DNA of 15,193 nt from UBA7803 sp041608775 (GTDB lineage: Bacteria; Pseudomonadota; Gammaproteobacteria; Pseudomonadales; Azotimanducaceae), in contig JBFISC010000066.1 in assembly GCA_041608775.1 (NCBI GenBank), positions 1 through 15,193 on the forward strand, read 5' to 3'. The translations under genes were made by a program, and so were the position numbers. The notes below the pieces were generated by a model. The model did not search any database, was not told the DNA's origin, and was given only the letters and a program-made list of their open reading frames with translations. Of the stretch, positions 13,955-15,193 are shown piece after piece (the first letter of the stretch is position 1; each line of letters begins with the position of its first letter).

Positions 13955-15193
13955 GTGAGAACCCTCGTTCTGGCATCGTCATCCCGCTATCGCGCGGAAC
14001 TGCTCGCGCGCCTCGGGCTGCCGTTCGAGCGCAGCTCGCCCGACGTCGACGAAACGCCGGGGCCCGGGGAATCCCCAACGGAGCTGGTGATTCGCCTGGC
14101 ACAGGCAAAGGCCGCCGCCGTCGCCGCGAGCCATGGGCGCGCCCTCATCATCGGCTCGGACCAGGTCGCCGTGTGCGGCGATCAGATCCTCGGCAAGCCC
14201 GGCAGCGTCGAACGTGCCGAGGCTCAGCTCGGGGCACTCTCCGGCAACACCGTGACCTTCCAGACCGGGCTGTGCCTGCTTGACGCCGCCAGCGGCGAGC
14301 GCCAGAGCGAGGTGGTGACGACCCCGGTGCGCTTCCGCCACCTCGAGCCGCAGGAGATATCCGACTACGTCGCCCGGGAGCGTCCGCTCGACTGCGCCGG
14401 CGCCTTCAAGTCCGAGGGGCTGGGCATCGCCCTGTTCGAGGCCATCGGCGGCGACGACCCTACCGCCCTCATCGGCCTTCCGCTGATCGAGCTCTGCCGG
14501 ATGCTCCGGCGCGCGGGTGTCCCGGTGCTCGGCGGCCGCTCAGGCGCCTGGGACCCCGAGCGGCGGCTGCGGGAGCTCGAGGCGGACGGCATCGTGGCGG
14601 ACATCATCTTCCCCGACGGCTCCCAGGACAACGCGGCGCCCTTCCAGGCCGCGGAGGGACCCGGGGCGATCGGCGCCGACCACGCGCTCCAGGCGGTGGG
14701 CGCCTGGGCGTACAACCGCTGGCTCGCGGAGTTCTGCGCCCACGCGCCGGCACGCCACGCGGGCATCGCCATCGTGACCATCCACGACGTCGACGAAGCG
14801 GTGGCGCAGATCGCCTGGGCGGCGGACCACGGGCTGCGCGGCGTGCTGCTGCCCTCGGGCGTCGGATCGCTCCCCTTCTACCACCACCCCCGCTACGAGC
14901 CGATCTGGGCCGCCTGTGAGGAGCGCGGTCTCCCGCTGCACACCCACGTGGGCTCGGCGACCCCCGACTACGGCGACCTGCCGGGCTCGGGGCCGCTGTT
15001 CGCCTACGAGAGCCTGTGGTTCTCGCACCGGCCGCTCTGGTTCCTGATCTGGGGGGGCGTCTTCGAGCGGCATCCCGGCCTGCGGATGGTGTTCGCCGAG
15101 CAGGGCGCCGACTGGGTGCCGGACACGGTGCGCATCATGGACAACATGTACCTCCACATGTTCCGCCACGAGCAGAAGCGGCTGTCGAGCAGA
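13955..15193 (+). CDS. maf: Maf/YceF nucleotide pyrophosphatase, frame continuing without stop into an amidohydrolase domain
   Basis: Residues 1-192 form a complete Maf protein of the YceF (m7GTP pyrophosphatase) subgroup, which removes modified nucleotides from the pool. The motifs are LASSSRYR (6-13), DVDETP (30-35), RLAQAKA (47-53), IIGSDQV with catalytic D69 and Q70 (65-71), GKP (80-82), GNTVTFQTG (97-105), CAGAFKSEG (147-155) and IGLPLIELC (173-181). E. coli YceF is 194 residues and ends near MLRREG; here MLRRAG is residues 183-188. Instead of stopping, the frame runs on as an amidohydrolase to the window end (413 codons, no stop). GTG 13955 is the start. A TAGAAT -10-like element lies at 13921-13926. 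It diverges from yceD as in E. coli. The fused tail may be a real fusion or a sequence-assembly joint. Confidence 0.88.
   Translation, partial: MRTLVLASSSRYRAELLARLGLPFERSSPDVDETPGPGESPTELVIRLAQAKAAAVAASHGRALIIGSDQVAVCGDQILGKPGSVERAEAQLGALSGNTVTFQTGLCLLDAASGERQSEVVTTPVRFRHLEPQEISDYVARERPLDCAGAFKSEGLGIALFEAIGGDDPTALIGLPLIELCRMLRRAGVPVLGGRSGAWDPERRLRELEADGIVADIIFPDGSQDNAAPFQAAEGPGAIGADHALQAVGAWAYNRWLAEFCAHAPARHAGIAIVTIHDVDEAVAQIAWAADHGLRGVLLPSGVGSLPFYHHPRYEPIWAACEERGLPLHTHVGSATPDYGDLPGSGPLFAYESLWFSHRPLWFLIWGGVFERHPGLRMVFAEQGADWVPDTVRIMDNMYLHMFRHEQKRLSSR
14537..15193 (+). CDS. Amidohydrolase-2 family domain, N-terminally truncated, in frame with Maf; runs off window
   Basis: From about residue 195 of the maf frame the sequence switches to an amidohydrolase-2 (TIM-barrel metal hydrolase) domain. 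It shows GAWDPERRLRELEADGI, IIFPDG, WAYNRWLAEFCAHAP, IAIVTIHDVDEAV, GLRGVLLPSG, YEPIWAACEERGLPLHTHVG and WGGVFERHPGLRMVFAEQGA. These are typical of large amidohydrolases of about 380-400 residues common in Actinobacteria and environmental genomes. The expected first ~90-100 residues, including the D-x-H-x-H/E metal site, are missing, so the visible piece could not hold a complete metal centre by itself. By hand count 8 of 217 codons end in A or T, against 25 of 196 in the Maf part. The composition therefore shifts at the joint. Substrate unknown. Confidence 0.8.

Noticed and set aside
14540..15169. 209-codon minus-strand open frame at the right edge
   Set aside because: The plus strand carries clear amidohydrolase motifs over the same bases; the minus frame has none.
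1..15193. Search for CRISPR arrays, tRNA or rRNA genes, insertion sequences, phage or defence genes
   Set aside because: I found no repeated spacers, no cloverleaf-like sequence, no transposase and no defence motif; the gene content is core metabolism and housekeeping.

Overview
This window looks like a conserved housekeeping segment from a high-GC gammaproteobacterium. The evidence is the minus-strand order yceD-rpmF-plsX-fabD-fabG-acpP-fabF-mltG-tmk-holB-pilZ-tatD. That is the classic gammaproteobacterial lipid / cell-wall / replication cluster, with pilZ inserted between holB and tatD as in Pseudomonas and Xanthomonas. Third codon positions are mostly G or C, which explains the many long antisense open frames. 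I cannot name the genus. A Chromatiales/Ectothiorhodospiraceae-like or Xanthomonadales-like lineage would fit.

Layout. (1) 1-459, minus: the N-terminal half of a molybdopterin-dehydrogenase FAD-binding subunit, cut by the window edge. (2) 593-4504, plus: a tightly overlapped three-gene unit of PepQ prolidase, a DPP IV-type S9 peptidase and a GNAT acetyltransferase. DPP IV releases Xaa-Pro dipeptides and PepQ splits them, so the pair forms a proline-peptide salvage route. (3) 4486-13848, minus: the long cluster. It starts at a good sigma70-type promoter (TTTACA-17-TATGAT) before yceD. A second internal promoter (TTGAAT-17-TAGAAT) sits before acpP, and a perfect 10-bp hairpin lies between acpP and fabF. 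fabH (normally between plsX and fabD) and pabC (normally between fabF and mltG) are absent from their usual slots. (4) 13955-15193, plus: a Maf/YceF nucleotide pyrophosphatase, divergent from yceD as in E. coli. Its frame runs without a stop into an N-terminally truncated amidohydrolase-2 domain and off the window end.

How the genes work together. YceD and L32 belong to the ribosome/rRNA side. PlsX feeds acyl-phosphate to phospholipid synthesis. FabD, FabG, AcpP and FabF carry out fatty-acid initiation and elongation. MltG ends peptidoglycan strands. Tmk and HolB serve DNA synthesis, PilZ serves type IV pili, and TatD is a metal-dependent nuclease.

Most of the window is ordinary. The points worth a second look are the Maf-amidohydrolase junction (a real fusion or an assembly chimera), a delta-prime subunit with no zinc-binding cysteines, a 10-bp tandem duplication that creates the tatD start codon, a 17-bp tandem repeat against the pilZ start, and candidate leaderless or near-leaderless starts for pepQ and yceD. 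I see no tRNA, rRNA, CRISPR array, insertion sequence or clear intrinsic terminator with a U-tract. No intergenic gap exceeds 300 bases.
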